Shown here in pieces: positions 1 through 63,638 of a DNA stretch of 64,000 nt (position 1 is its first letter; each line of letters starts with the position of its first letter). The stretch is from Cristatella mucedo (taxonomy: Eukaryota > Bryozoa > Phylactolaemata > Cristatellidae): assembly GCA_009760855.2 (NCBI GenBank), contig WPIO01000001.1, forward strand, positions 24,509,001 through 24,573,000, written 5' to 3'. The notes below the pieces were generated by a model. The model saw only the letters and a list, made by a program, of their open reading frames with translations. It had not been told where the DNA came from and made no database searches. The position numbers and the translations under genes are program-made.

Positions 1-687
1 AGCGTCGCGGAGACCGCCATACCGATCGAGCTCCCGGGAGACCAGCTGCGTCGGGGGGGGGGCTAACGAATAGCCGCGAAATGCGCGATCGCCGTAACTC
101 GGCGCGAGCTCTGACGCGCAGAGAATATCGCGCTCGCGCGATCACCAAAAAGCATCAGGCTAAGAGACCTCGCGTGGCAAGCCTCCGGGTATCCGCCGCC
201 GGGAGGCGAGGGCAGGTGCAGGTAACAGCGGAAGCGGCTGGGGAGCCGCCGGCGCGCTCCCGCAACGGGCGGGGTGCTGCATCGACGGGAATGCGCGGCG
301 GAAGGTGTGCGACACTTTGCTCACGGCGGCTGCAGGTGCGCGGACGCTAAAGCGCACGACGCGTAGCTTACGCTGTGCAGAAGCTCACCTTCCGGCAGTC
401 CAGGAAAGTGAGCATTACGCCGCGCGCTAAGGCGCTCGATGGTGCAGGTATATACGACCGCCTCACCGCCGGTCACCGTAGGGGGGCGATGGGTTGCTCC
501 GTATGGGCGCTGAAGCGTCACAAATATTCACTGCGTACCAAGGCTACGCTATCACTCCGAAATTTTTAATTTTTATCCACTATTATTCATAGATGATCTG
601 TCGCAACAGTACCACCGCATAACTTTTGAGCCCCTTAACGCCGACCCTCAGCAAATAGTCCCAAGAAAAGGAAATGACGTAGTAAAC
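1..687. promoter_or_regulatory. CpG-rich left edge, possible promoter and 5' region of atlastin
   Basis: The first 500-600 bases are GC- and CpG-dense, unlike the TG/CA-rich sequence that follows. They contain no long reading frame that resembles a known protein. The candidate atlastin start codon at 688 lies just downstream. A three-codon upstream frame (ATG ACG TAG) sits at 673-681. Unmethylated CpG-dense blocks often mark promoters in animal genomes, so a promoter role is inferred from composition and position only. No TATA box was identified. Confidence 0.4.
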
Positions 688-29620
<28,933 letters not shown>

Positions 29621-30468
29621 ACATTATTTATATTTAGCAGTGGTCACATTTTTTTTATTCATCTGGATGCATGCCCTTTGTGCTTTTTTGGTTTTCAACG
29701 AATTCGCCTTAACTTGGCCGGAGCCCCTTTTATAATACTCTGCTGAAGGCCTTGATGAGATTTGTGCCTCAAGAACTGCATGTCGTCGTGATCCTGGCTG
29801 GTCGACCATGCAGCATCGGCATATGAGCACACACTGTGACTGAGCATCGCTAGGCGATCAACTGGCTGGCAAGCAGTCCTGGCCAGACTGTGGACTCGAC
29901 TTAAGGCTTAGCTTTGACATTGACATAGTGCTGATGGGAAGTCACAGAGCAAGAGTACAACGCCTTTGGGCTTGCTTTGGAGAGTCATACGTAGGTTGTG
30001 ACTGATACTCGAACGAACCAATTGACATGATTCATTTTCAACATGTGCGTAAAAGCATATTTGGTTTTCATCAATGCTATATAAACGTTGTATTGCTATT
30101 ATTATTATTGTTATAGGTTTATTGTGCATGTCTTACATATAGATATCATGCGGTGGTTGGTAAGAGCAGCTGAAGCAAAGGCCTGGAGCATTCCATTCGG
30201 TGAGTAAAATTTAGCCTCCTGACATCCAGATAAATCCGATGTGCTGGGAATTGTCAGCCCTCTCCACACATTACATCTTTATTTGGTGTCAGAAGCAACT
30301 TGTGTTCTCGGGGGAACACGGGCCAGTCCAGAAGCTGGTATCTTGTCAAACATGAAAGACACTCGAGTCATGGCCAGCAAAGATGCAACATCAAATAATA
30401 TTTATTTGCATAGAGGGGCAAAGCGGCTTATGTCATGACGTGCATGCAACAGCGGTACTAGGCTGCCC

Positions 30469-30474
30469 AATAAA
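30469..30474 (+). terminator. Candidate poly(A) signal for atlastin
   Basis: An AATAAA hexamer about 850 bp after the atlastin stop, followed by GT-rich sequence from about 30535 (GTGTTGTTACTCGTTTGTG). Another AATAAA overlaps the stop codon region at 29611-29616, which would give almost no 3' UTR. Which one is used cannot be decided from sequence alone. Confidence 0.3.
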
Positions 30475-30685
30475 GACTTGCCATTATCGAGCACGAATTG
30501 TTTTAAGAGCCGGAGCTAGAATACCATAGATAGTGAGTGTTGTTACTCGTTTGTGTCGAAGGTTCTACTTTTACTATAGGTAAGTTTTCCGTGATTTTTC
30601 ACTGGCACAGTCTAGTCCATTTGTTTGCCTCCACTGCAGTGCCAAGCTAGAAAAACCAGGGAGGGTGTGCCGGGATAAAAAGAAT

Positions 30686-30810
30686 AGCATATCTTTATAG
30701 CGCCCTAAGAGAACCGAATCTCTATTCTGCAGGCGCTTTACAGGTCACTGCAAGAGGAGCAAACGCCAATAGTTAATGACAAGAAAGCTATCATGCTTAG
30801 GCAAGCATGA
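30686..30810 (-). mobile_element. LINE 3' end fragment
   Basis: Minus-strand copy of the conserved 3' end: TATAGCGCCCTAAGAGAACC then GGCGCTTTACAGGTC, continuing to TATCATGCTTAGGCAA, as in the 9205 element. Confidence 0.6.
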
Positions 30811-31120
30811 TGCCTTGTTTTCGGGAGAGCTCACTCCATCTCTGCCGCGCGAGCCATCCAGAAGAACCCTGAACCACATCTGAAAGGAAATGCACACCCT
30901 CATGTTGCGAGTGTGAAGTGTCAAGGTGGAAGTGTTCCGCCCAGCAGGCCATAGGAGCCGTACAAAGTGCCTTTGTATTTACTTTATATACAGAAATAGT
31001 TGCCCCCTTAGCTCCTCTTAAAAGTAAGCCCATTCACAAAAATTAGTGTGGCTCTCTGTCAGACAGGCTTTTACAACTTTTCTGCAAGCTCGGTAGTCCC
31101 TCCCCGGGAATCCCTTAACC

Positions 31121-31486
31121 CAGCGATTCTCAAACTGTTGGTTGCGACCACTGTGGGGGTCGAACGACCCTTTCACAGGGGTCGCCTAAGATCATCGGAA
31201 AATACGCATTTCCGCATTTTGCACCCAATAATTTTATGGTTATAATTGCATGCTGGCCGTGTGCATGTCATCCCTAACCACGTTATTCGTGTTTTTCATC
31301 AAGCATGGCATCACTTACCATTGGACCGTTTCCTTTGCAGCAAATGTAAAGCGCCTAGAAAGATTTTGAGTTCTCTTGGGGCGCTTTATCAAGTGCATTA
31401 TTATTATTATCATTATGGTTGGGGGTCGCCAAAACATGAGGAACTGTATTAAAGGTTCAGGCCATTAGGAAGGTTGAGAACCACTG
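31121..31486. mobile_element. SPIN-like hAT transposon remnant (non-autonomous), split by a LINE tail
   Basis: Left end CAGCGATTCTCAAACTGTTG continues with GGTCGAACGACCCTTTCACA and GGGGTCGCCTAAGATCATCG. The right part has AACATGAGGAACTGTATTAA and ends GGTTGAGAACCACTG. These closely match, from memory, the terminal regions of SPIN hAT elements known from tetrapods and some invertebrates. Ends are inverted (CAGYGRTTCTCAA). Flanks CCTTAACC and CTTTAATT agree at 5 of 8 positions, consistent with a decayed 8-bp duplication. Positions 31242-31412 are a later LINE insertion. No transposase remains. Confidence 0.85.
31242..31412 (+). mobile_element. LINE 3' end inserted in the SPIN-like element
   Basis: Carries GCAAATGTAAAGCGCCTAGA and an ATT-repeat tail. 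Flanked by an exact 8-bp duplication TTATGGTT (31234-31241 and 31413-31420) that lies within SPIN sequence, so it inserted after the SPIN element arrived. Confidence 0.88.
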
Positions 31487-31842
31487 CTTTAATTAACCCA
31501 ATGAGAAAGAAGGATACCTGGCTTCAGGAACGGTCCAAGCCCCTAAAAAGGGGCGTGTTTGGCATGGCTATTTCTGGATCGCTTTGCTGGGTTGGCTTCA
31601 AGGCCCTTAAGTGGAAATGTCAAGAAAATAGAGAAATGCAAAGTAGCCGATGCACCCTGTTGATTTATGAATCGTCTCGCCATCCATGCCCTCCGGATTT
31701 CCTTGTGGTTTAGGTTATACAGCCCTAGGGCCTAGCATTCGTTCTAGCCCGAATACTGCAGCGATTCTGCTACGGTGCATGCCCGGCTACGGTAAATGTA
31801 CATGACAGAAGATGAAATCGAGAAGACAACAATGCTAAAAAG

Positions 31843-31988
31843 CTGGTTTGGCCCTCTAGTTAAGGTGCTCGCCCCGACCAAGGTCTGGCCGAGGTCGTGG
31901 GCACGAGCCCTGTCGCATATGCGAAGCGCCTGAATAGAGATTAAGTTCTCTTAGGGCGCTATATAAATGAATTATATTATTATATAAG
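31843..31988 (+). mobile_element. tRNA-derived SINE, family A
   Basis: CTGGTTTGGCCCTCTAGTTA head, AGGTCGTGGGCACGAGCCC box B region, then GCGAAGCGCCTGAATAGAGA, TTAAGTTCTCTTAGGGCGCT and an ATT-rich end. One of the best-preserved copies. Confidence 0.9.
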
Positions 31989-31999
31989 AAGTAATCTCT

Positions 32000-32760
32000 A
32001 GGTCATAGAGCTGTATTGTCTGAGAATGTGTAGTATTAGTGTCAAATCGCTCTTTATTGCTGATAATAATCCTCGGATACGTTCGAGCTCGTTCACTGCG
32101 ACGGGTGATTTTCTCACGGTATTGTTCCTAACAGCTAATTTATAGTCCATAGAAGACCTTTGGGCACGAGGAGGCTGAACCTGTTGTAGAAGTTCAGCTA
32201 GGTATGAAGGAGTCAAGACGTGGCGGGCCTTGTATGTCAGCGTTAGAACTATACTCCGTATTCATCGATCAACCGGAAGCTATCAAAGCTCCTACAGCTA
32301 AGGAGACACGTGGTCGAACCTCTGGTTGGACTTGGTAACTAGCCTTGCAGCCATATTCATCACCAGCTGCAGTGGACTAGTGACTTTTTTTGGTAGCTCA
32401 GCTAACATGAATTGCAATAATTTAGCAGAGACAGAACCAGAAAGCTAGTTAAAAATTCTGGAAGTCACCTCGGTAAATAGTCCCTAATCTTAAGGTAGGG
32501 ATCTGACGTAATGACTAGCAGTGGAGGCAATCTTCTTGTTAATCAAATGCTCAAAATGTAGGCAGGTGTCAAACAGGACGCTTAAATTCCGAGCACATAG
32601 CGCCAGTCTTACAACAATATCTCTTATTAAGTTGCATGTACCTTCGCGTGCAAGCGTGCATAACGATCAAGTGGTGGCAGTCGCTTTCCACATAGCTTAC
32701 ATCCCGTATGTAACCGTAGCACTGCAACACAGTCCAGTTACATGTATTTATTTACTTGAC
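32000..32760 (-). mobile_element. Degenerate LINE (reverse-transcriptase C-terminal region)
   Basis: Minus strand reads PSYLAELLQQVQPPRAQRSS, as at the end of CR1/L2-type proteins. 32160-32660 aligns with 52360-52780 (shared CATATTCATCACCAGCTGCA), identifying one LINE subfamily in two places. Confidence 0.65.
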
Positions 32761-32807
32761 TTTTGAACAGAATTTTACAACAGTTGAGACAAAGTGCTCC
32801 TGTAATG

Positions 32808-32968
32808 CAGTGGCGTACCGAAGTCGATTAAGTCCCGGGCGCTGGATCAGGGGAGCGCCAAAATGGGTGCCTAATGCTTTTGACGAAAATTATATCACAT
32901 AAAGCGAAGGGAAGGTGCCATCTGTGATAGTTCTTCTCCGGGCGTACAATATCCTAGGAATGCCACTG
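32808..32968. mobile_element. hAT MITE, family CAGTGGCGTACC, copy 2, with perfect target duplication
   Basis: Begins CAGTGGCGTACCGAAGTCG and ends TCCTAGGAATGCCACTG. It is flanked on both sides by CTGTAATG (32800-32807 and 32969-32976), an exact 8-bp duplication diagnostic of hAT transposition. About 161 bp, non-coding. Confidence 0.92.
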
Positions 32969-33176
32969 CTGTAATGGTTGCAAGCCTGGCGACACAAGGA
33001 CGAGCAACTCGTCCGCGTTTCAAGGGTGCTAAGTCCGGTGGAATGGCGTAAACGGTAAACGCGGTGCACCGATAGACGGACGCATATATTTAGTTGTCTT
33101 CTCGCTTTAAACGGTTGGACTTCTCTTGTACCTCTCGGTTTCGGGAGGTGATTGAACGATCTGCACACGCCGAACT

Positions 33177-33315
33177 GATTTGATCCAGCGGCTAAGGTGC
33201 TCGCCCCGACCAAGGTTCGGCTGAGGTTGTGGGCTCGAGCTCTCAGGCATATGTGAAGCGCCTGAATATAGATTAAGTTCTTTTGGGGTGCTGCACAGAT
33301 GAATTATACTTATTT
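33177..33315 (+). mobile_element. tRNA-derived SINE, family A
   Basis: Head TTTGATCCAGCGGCTAAGGT, box B GTTGTGGGCTCGAGCTC, tail GTGAAGCGCCTGAATATAGA and ATGAATTATAC. Confidence 0.85.
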
Positions 33316-33419
33316 TATTAATATTTACACTTAAGGTTAATGTACACGCCCATCAAAAAATTTCTTCCAGGTGATATAGGCGTTGCCTAAAATATGCGTA
33401 TCAGATGACCTAATGTAAA

Positions 33420-33740
33420 TGAAAATAATGCACATGTCTAGCGCCCTCATAAAACTTGATTTCTTTCTAAGCACTTCATATATGCTATAAAGGAAGCTTT
33501 TCAGTATGGTTATCGATAGGTAATACGCTCAATGCCAGCACGCATGAGTGCACAAAGTACAAATCGCACAGGAGCCATTAAATGCTGTGAGGAACAGGTG
33601 AGTTTCGTTTAAATGTCGTCAGGGGATGTCGTGACGTCAATCGGAAGTGAGTTTCAGGCTTTCGGAGTTCGAGAACTAAAGGCACAGACTACATGGGATT
33701 TGAGGTTGATTTGAGGCAATGCTGAACAACCTAAGCGATA
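33420..33740 (-). mobile_element. LINE 3' fragment, old copy
   Basis: Aligns with 9230-9620 of the main LINE: AATGCACATGTCTAGCGCCC near the tail, then TTTAAATGTCGTCAGGGGAT and GGGATTTGAGG. It is strongly mutated. Confidence 0.7.
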
Positions 33741-33759
33741 AATCTAGCCTATTTTACCA

Positions 33760-34300
33760 GGAGACGATAGCCAAGCAGAGGTGAATTCTGTCTGACCGAT
33801 AGCCGATAGACGATCTGGCCGACTGACGAGAAACATCGGCAGTTTTCAGGCACTCTATAGAATCGGTTGTAATGCGCTTTGGGAAGGTCCAAATGTTTGT
33901 ACTGAAAGAGCGCCTCCTGAAAGTTCTTTTAGACACCTTAAGAAGAGATTAGAAATCCCCATTCGCAGAGCGTGGAGATGCGTCCCGAAGCTTACGTGTC
34001 TTGAAGACTTTCTTAGGCTAAGTCCATCATAAAACATCGATAGCCTCGCTCAGGCAAAACAGCCTGAAGCAGCCCGCCGGAATCGCGCCGTCTAGACCGA
34101 GGCTTTTCAGCCCCTCTGAAAGAACTATCCTCCAATTTCAAGAGAACGACGTAAAGCTCTTCTCGGAAGCTTTGCACCGTATGAAATTCGTTTGAAAAGT
34201 ACTTTACAACCAAATTCCAAGATCTTTTAATTGCATGGATGCCAGTGGAATGCATACCCTTAATTCCACTATCCCACTTACACCTCAAGGGCACGGCTGC
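33760..34300 (-). mobile_element. Probable BEL/Pao retrotransposon integrase remnant
   Basis: Minus-strand frames read HSTGIHAIKRSWNLVV, then QSFREELYVVLLKLEDSSF, AIPAGCFRLF and KRTFRRRSFSTNIWTF. In order and spacing these recall the C-terminal part of BEL/Pao integrases (GG-WEA-VKS; EEF-TLL-IEA-LNSR; LTPGHFLIG; FWKRWS-EYL-TL). Stops and frame changes show it is dead. No terminal repeats were found, so the assignment is tentative. Confidence 0.4.
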
Positions 34301-36904
34301 TCTATTTATATACAGTTTGAGATTTCGGCAGTTATGTGAGAATTAAAAGGACATCAGTATGCAGTTGCAGCACCTTCCTAATTTAGTCTGTTGCTCGAAC
34401 ACCCTATTCGTAGAAGGAGCCTCGGGCAATACCCAAATTATTCAGGATTTTAGATGAGCTCAGAAAATCAAAAATAAAGTGATTGTCTATAATCTATTTT
34501 TAAGAAGATAAGGATAACGCATGAAAACGGAATTCTTAGAATCCTTAGTGTAGCGATTAACGTCTTTTCTCATAGAAACCTATTCCCTTATCACACTTAC
34601 GCGATGTATTCTTTTATAAGGGCCCTACCGAAGACTCGCGAGCCTTCTATAGGCTCTTCTAGAGCTCATATAGAGCTAAAAATAAGCCGAGGATGCAGGC
34701 ATAAGGCGACCTACGTCGCAATAGTTTATCTAATGCGTGGAATTTATCAGAGTAAGCATCTTATAGGTGCTGCACAAATGCTTCGTTGTTTTATCAAGTA
34801 AAGTCATTATTGTCAGATACGCAGCCACTCGTGATGTGTTTGTCAGTTTCCAATAAGATAACGAACGATTTTTAGTGCGATTCAATACAGACTATCATAA
34901 GAATATCTGGTATTTTTTATGGAAAGTTATCAGCTGGAGGTGTAAGCGAAATTCAACCGTTTCTCAAGAAAATTACGCATGGTTCTTTGGGAATCTAATT
35001 TTGTTTTACGGCGGCTTATAGGTCACGTTTTGACAATATTTTCTTTTGACTAAGGATGGATCTTAACCAACTTTCTGGCTAATATGGTGATTGGAGACTC
35101 CTACTAATTGGTCTTATGGCAGCACCGAGTAGAACTCACAGACTATCCGAGTTAGGGATTCGCAAGTTCCCTTTAGTCGAACTTAATTTGACCTCCAAAA
35201 TTTGTAATGCGTCATCAAATAAAGCATTTATCTTGTGTCCCTCTACACTGACCTAAACATTGAAGGAAAGATACGAATCTGAAAGCCTTACCTTTGTCGA
35301 TGCGAGCCTTGCTCGAAGCAAAATTCTTTTTTCCAGCATTGAAATCAACCACTCTTCCGAAATAGGTCAGGAGGTCAAGGTCTCTTGCGATACTATTCTG
35401 CCGACTAGATTAAAAAATAACTTTATAAAAGAATCATGGATCTACTTTTTTAGCTAATTTCTGTCAAGCATGCCTTTGATACGACTGCTAAAAACTGTGG
35501 CAGTAGCTATTTGCAGTTGGCGCTATCCTAAAATATTCTGCAGGACTTGCACGGAAACGAGTTTTGGTTTGGAGTGTACGGATTAAACTATAAGAGCCAG
35601 CCCGAAAATACAAATTCGAAAATTTTTTTCTGTGCGCTATATGCATCAAGTATTGTAATACCTTACAACAGACCAAAATACACTCTCCGGGCTGAATTGC
35701 AGGTTATTTGTATCTGGCCTAGCAGGTTTTGATAGATCTGTAAGCCGTTAAATACCAGGATGGATATACTGCGGTGCATTTAATTCTGTTGGAGATGAAG
35801 GTCCAAGCATGTTCATGCGTTCGTTCATTTAGAAAACGACACAAACTCCTCATATGAGCAAGACTAGCGATTACTGCTAAGGACATATTCCAGCATTTCA
35901 TAGATCCGATTGAATCAAATAACAGGTCTCCAAAATCACGGGATCCTGAGGAAAGCTCAAAGAATCAGTAAATTTCAAAGGCACTGTGAACATGGAACTC
36001 TTACCCTGCACAAGTTTGAAAGATTGAAAAATTAGGAATTGGATCTGAACCTTAAAATCAGCAATCAGCGCTTAGCTTAAAAGCTGATTGGATAATTAGG
36101 GCTTCGGTGTGCATGTTTGCTCAACTTCTCTGGGAAATGGTGTACAAACATGGAGTGTATATCTATTTCCAGGTGTTTATTTTCACGTTCTCCCCCATAG
36201 TTTACCTCATTCAATTTTTCCAATTTGTCTGTTCGTAAACGTTATGTTTTGTCATACCTATGCTACACTAAGTCTCAGCCTCTGTAGCTTGCAAATTGCA
36301 ATTGTTATCGCAACATACTTACCGAAAAAATGCAGTCATGGGGAGGGGCTGCTGCGTAGGAATTCGGAGTAATTCAGGCAATTGGGGGAATACAATTCAT
36401 GGCTTTCAGAATTGGCCAAGACTTTTTGGACTTTAAAGTTGAAGGCATCTAGTTTCAGCCAGCCATCAGACTAAATTATTTATTATTTATTTATTAAATT
36501 ATTTTATTTTATCAAATAAAATTCAATTTATTATTTATTAAATTATCAGACTAAAATCAGAAAGAAATCCAATCTGCAAATTCTAACTATTTGAATCAGT
36601 CGTGAGCGTCGCAGTTGCCACATTACACCGCCTCTCGCCGACTCGGGACTAACTCCCAGTCCCATGCCAAAATGGGATGCAGAACGTCCGTCGAAGTCCA
36701 TATTCTTGATACTTGTAGTATCTTGACAAATTCAAGGATTACAAGAGAGGTTTCTCTAGGGGGGCAGGGCGAGCGTTTTTATCAGGATATATCGGACTTC
36801 GAATGGAGTTACCAAGGACAGTATAACGAATCATGATTGAAACCTTTTTTGGAAATGCTTCAAGAAAACAATTTGCAGTATAGCCACAAATCTAGAACAT
36901 CTAA

Positions 36905-37216
36905 TTATTTCTGGCAGCTTTTGATACTGTCGATCACCGAGTCCTTGAGCGCTTCTCATCTCGCCTGGCCATCACCGGCACTGCATTGCAACGGTTCAGG
37001 TTCTATCTCAGTGGGAGACTCCAGAGTATTGATGTGAATGGACAAAGATCATCTGAGGAACCTCCGAAATATGGGTTAACTCAGGGCTCACGGTTTATTG
37101 AGCATGCTATCACTAACCATTCGATCACGATTCCTTTTTAGCAAGCGTAAAGTGCCTAGAAAGAGATTGAGTTCTCTGAGGGCACTATATCAAATCCATT
37201 ATTATTATTACTATAT
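36905..37216 (+). mobile_element. Internally deleted LINE: RT core joined to the 3' tail
   Basis: From 36914 the plus strand reads AAFDTVDHRVLERF, the catalytic aspartate motif A of a LINE reverse transcriptase, through YLSGRLQSIDVNGQ to GLTQGS (motif B-like PQGS). It then passes directly into LINE 3' UTR (about 37098) with AGTGCCTAGAAAGAGATTGA and an ATT tail. The ADD motif and thumb, roughly 0.9 kb, are missing. Confidence 0.8.
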
Positions 37217-37549
37217 TCTGAGCCCCTTTGAGCGGTCATTTTTTTATGCTCAACCGGCAAGCATGGAATGGATAAAAAGCAGAGGGCAATGCGACTGGAA
37301 AAATATGCGGTGGAGGAAAAAGCGGGCACCGAGGGACTATAATGGAAGTACAGGCAGCTGGCAACATCAGTAACCGTCCTGCCCCAGCGACAGTGGGTAG
37401 CGACATCTGGCATCGGCTGGTAGCAGCAGCAGCTAATTAATTAGTTTTCTCACAGGAGATTTCAAGTTAATCACGATCCTGGTTTAAAAGCCAAGTTTTT
37501 TAGTGAATTACGGCCATTTCTATACTTTTGAGGTCTAACTACCGCCCAT

Positions 37550-37680
37550 AATTTGGCCCAGGGTAAGGTGCTGGCCTTTAATAACCAAGGTCGGGAGCTC
37601 TAGTACAGTGGTACTTGTCAAGTGCTTGGATTGAGATCAAGTTCTCTTAAGGCACTATACAAATGAATGTTATCATATAA

Positions 37681-37720
<40 letters not shown>
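37550..37720 (+). mobile_element. SINE family A, diverged, with AT-repeat tail
   Basis: AATTTGGCCCAGGGTAAGGT head, decayed box B, then AAGTGCTTGGATTGAGATCA and TACAAATGAATG, ending in an AT microsatellite (37680-37719). Confidence 0.75.
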
Positions 37721-38080
37721 TAACAAATTGGGAAATAAACCCTACAACCGAGAGACAAAAATATTGTTACATAATGTTATCTACACGCCATACAACAGGG
37801 TAAGTCAGTATTATCAATTTTGTGTCAATATAAGGCTAATTTATACCTCTGAAAAAACGGGTTCTCTAGCTTAAACCGGTAATTTGGGGACGGCTAGATC
37901 AAGCCAGGTGATACAAGACAATTAGGTTCAAGCTGCCCTCCTATTGTCGAGCAAAACAGCAATTTTCATAAATCACGGTCTTGACCTAGACCATGCCACC
38001 GCTACGTAAAGTAAACGTTTTAACCAATTTTGTGGCAAAATGCTGGCTACACCATTGAGCATATTTATATACCTGCCTAG

Positions 38081-38225
38081 CAGTGGCGCACCGCAGGGAG
38101 AGACATGTCCCTGGGGCGCTGGATCAGGGGAGCGCCAAAATGGGCACCTAATAATAGGGGGAGTGGGGCGCCATCTGTTCGTATAGTTCGTCCCCGGGCG
38201 CAAAGATATCCTAAGAACGCCACTC
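38081..38225. mobile_element. hAT MITE, family CAGTGGCGTACC, copy 3
   Basis: Begins CAGTGGCGCACCGCAGGG and ends CCTAAGAACGCCACTC. Interior strings GGATCAGGGGAGCGCCAAAA and TAGTTCGTCCCCGGGCG are shared with the other copies. The target duplication is eroded. It lies at the edge of the CpG-rich block. Confidence 0.8.
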
Positions 38226-39003
38226 CCGCTCTGTAACATTTTCTGGGTTTAATGTACTCGCTGTGCAGATCTCTTATTTCTGCGACACGTGGGGCCCTTT
38301 GTCGCCTTCCACTTTCTACTGGCCTTGGTGGACGTTTCATTCAGCGTGTGCGCGTGCGCGCTTGCACCCACGAACGCACGAATGAACACACGACCGCTTT
38401 ATTGCCAAACATTAGCTCTTGGGTCTCGTGTAACCAAGGCCTAGCAAACTCGCCATCCGCGTAAATCCCCGCGAAATGCGTTAGTCAGTCATAGACATTA
38501 AAACGCCAGCAGAAGCGATGGTAGACAGCTGTGAGCGAAACTAGAGCGTGGCGGCGAAAAGAACGGCCGTCGAACTGGGGAGCAGGTCTGCTGCAGCTGC
38601 CTACGTCAGACGGCAAGCCCTCAGGCTGTAATCGAAGGAGGCAGCAGCCTAATCCGCAGGCCTCGCGCAGCATGCCTCGCGCGTAATTAGCTAGTTGGAG
38701 CGAAAATGACAGCAGACGGTGAGTCGCAATTCCTCTAAAAGGAAGTCGAGTGGGCACACAACTGGGGCGCCCGAGGCGAACGAGCTGCAGGGAGTCGCCC
38801 GAGGCCATTGTTTTTAGGCTGGTACCTCCAACCTCAGCGTGGTGCTGTAGAACTTTTCGAACTTTCTTTGTAAATAGAGGGCAGCAAAGCTTACTGCCGG
38901 TGATGACAAAATGGGAGTTACATCCATTCGCAGCCTCGTCGGAGGGTTCGTGCGGGCACATCGCCCAGCCGCCGAATCGCCGGGATGCAGAGCGGGCACC
39001 TGA

Positions 39004-39025
39004 TCACGTGGTATGGAGGACCAAT
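39004..39025 (+). promoter_or_regulatory. E-box (CACGTG) and CCAAT box upstream of the B56 subunit start
   Basis: TCACGTG at 39004-39010 is the palindromic E-box bound by bHLH-zip factors such as USF or MITF/TFE. CCAATCA at 39021-39027 is an NF-Y-type box. Both lie within 95 bp of the initiator ATG in the CpG-rich block. Function is inferred from motif and position. Confidence 0.4.
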
Positions 39026-39095
39026 CAGGGATCGTCCGCTGATTACTACTTGGATATGCCCCATTGCCTATGTTTCGGCTTACGCACTGGAAACT

Positions 39096-63026
<23,931 letters not shown>

Positions 63027-63433
63027 GTATGCCAAATGTGCTTGGTCGCGCCCCACTCCTTCGAAGCACACCATCGTTGCCCGCCTCGAGCGCGGATGCG
63101 TTGCTGCCATGGCTACGTGGACTGAGTGCAAACCGGCAGCCAGCGCCCTTCGGCACGAAGGCCTTTCCAGTTCCTTCCAATGCTGCCTTCCAAAGGAGCG
63201 TGGAGCTAAGCTAGCCGTGATGGTGCAGCGCTGCCAGCTGTAGTCCCGACTCGTGACTGTCTGCATAAGTCTATGGAGGAGCCGGCTGATTGGGAGCCGG
63301 TGGGGCACAGAGTTGCATTGGCCTAGCAGCTCATCCAGCCTCGGTCGATTGCTTTGCTTTGGCCAATTCCAGAGTTACAGATGTTTGCTGCATTTTATTT
63401 TTTTTCTTTCATCTCCACTTCACATGGCACCTG

Positions 63434-63638
63434 ACAGAAATGTAGCTGCCGTTTCACCTACCCGATGTCGACCATCAATCATCTCCTTAACAGCTTCCAG
63501 ATCTAGTGATCCATGCGGCGATCCAGCCAATTGTTCGTGTAGCTTCTTTTCAGTAATATAGACTAGATCAGAGAGTCCATCTCCTGGATAACATCCCGAT
63601 TCAACCTCAGTTTCTGGCTCTACCTCAGTGTCCAACTT
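63434..63638 (-). other. Coding-like minus-strand segment of unknown identity
   Basis: Minus strand, after a TTTTTAAAG acceptor-like site, reads LDTEVEPETEVESGCYPGDG, DLVYITEKKLHEQL, LDLEAVKEMIDGRHRVGETA and on to a CAG|GTGCCA donor-like site. The composition looks like a soluble protein with an acidic start and helices. I do not recognise a family. It could be an exon of an antisense gene, a transposon-derived or pseudogene fragment, or chance. Confidence 0.25.

Larger units (their letters stand above)
29621..38239. other. Intergenic stretch, rich in transposable elements
   Basis: No conserved gene was recognised on either strand between atlastin and the B56 subunit. The stretch contains LINE tails, SINEs, SPIN-like and other hAT elements, LINE family fragments and a probable BEL/Pao remnant, listed separately. 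It has no long CT microsatellite, unlike the introns on both sides. 34300-36900 is largely unassigned AT-richer DNA, including a short TTTA-rich low-complexity patch near 36475-36545. Confidence 0.6.
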
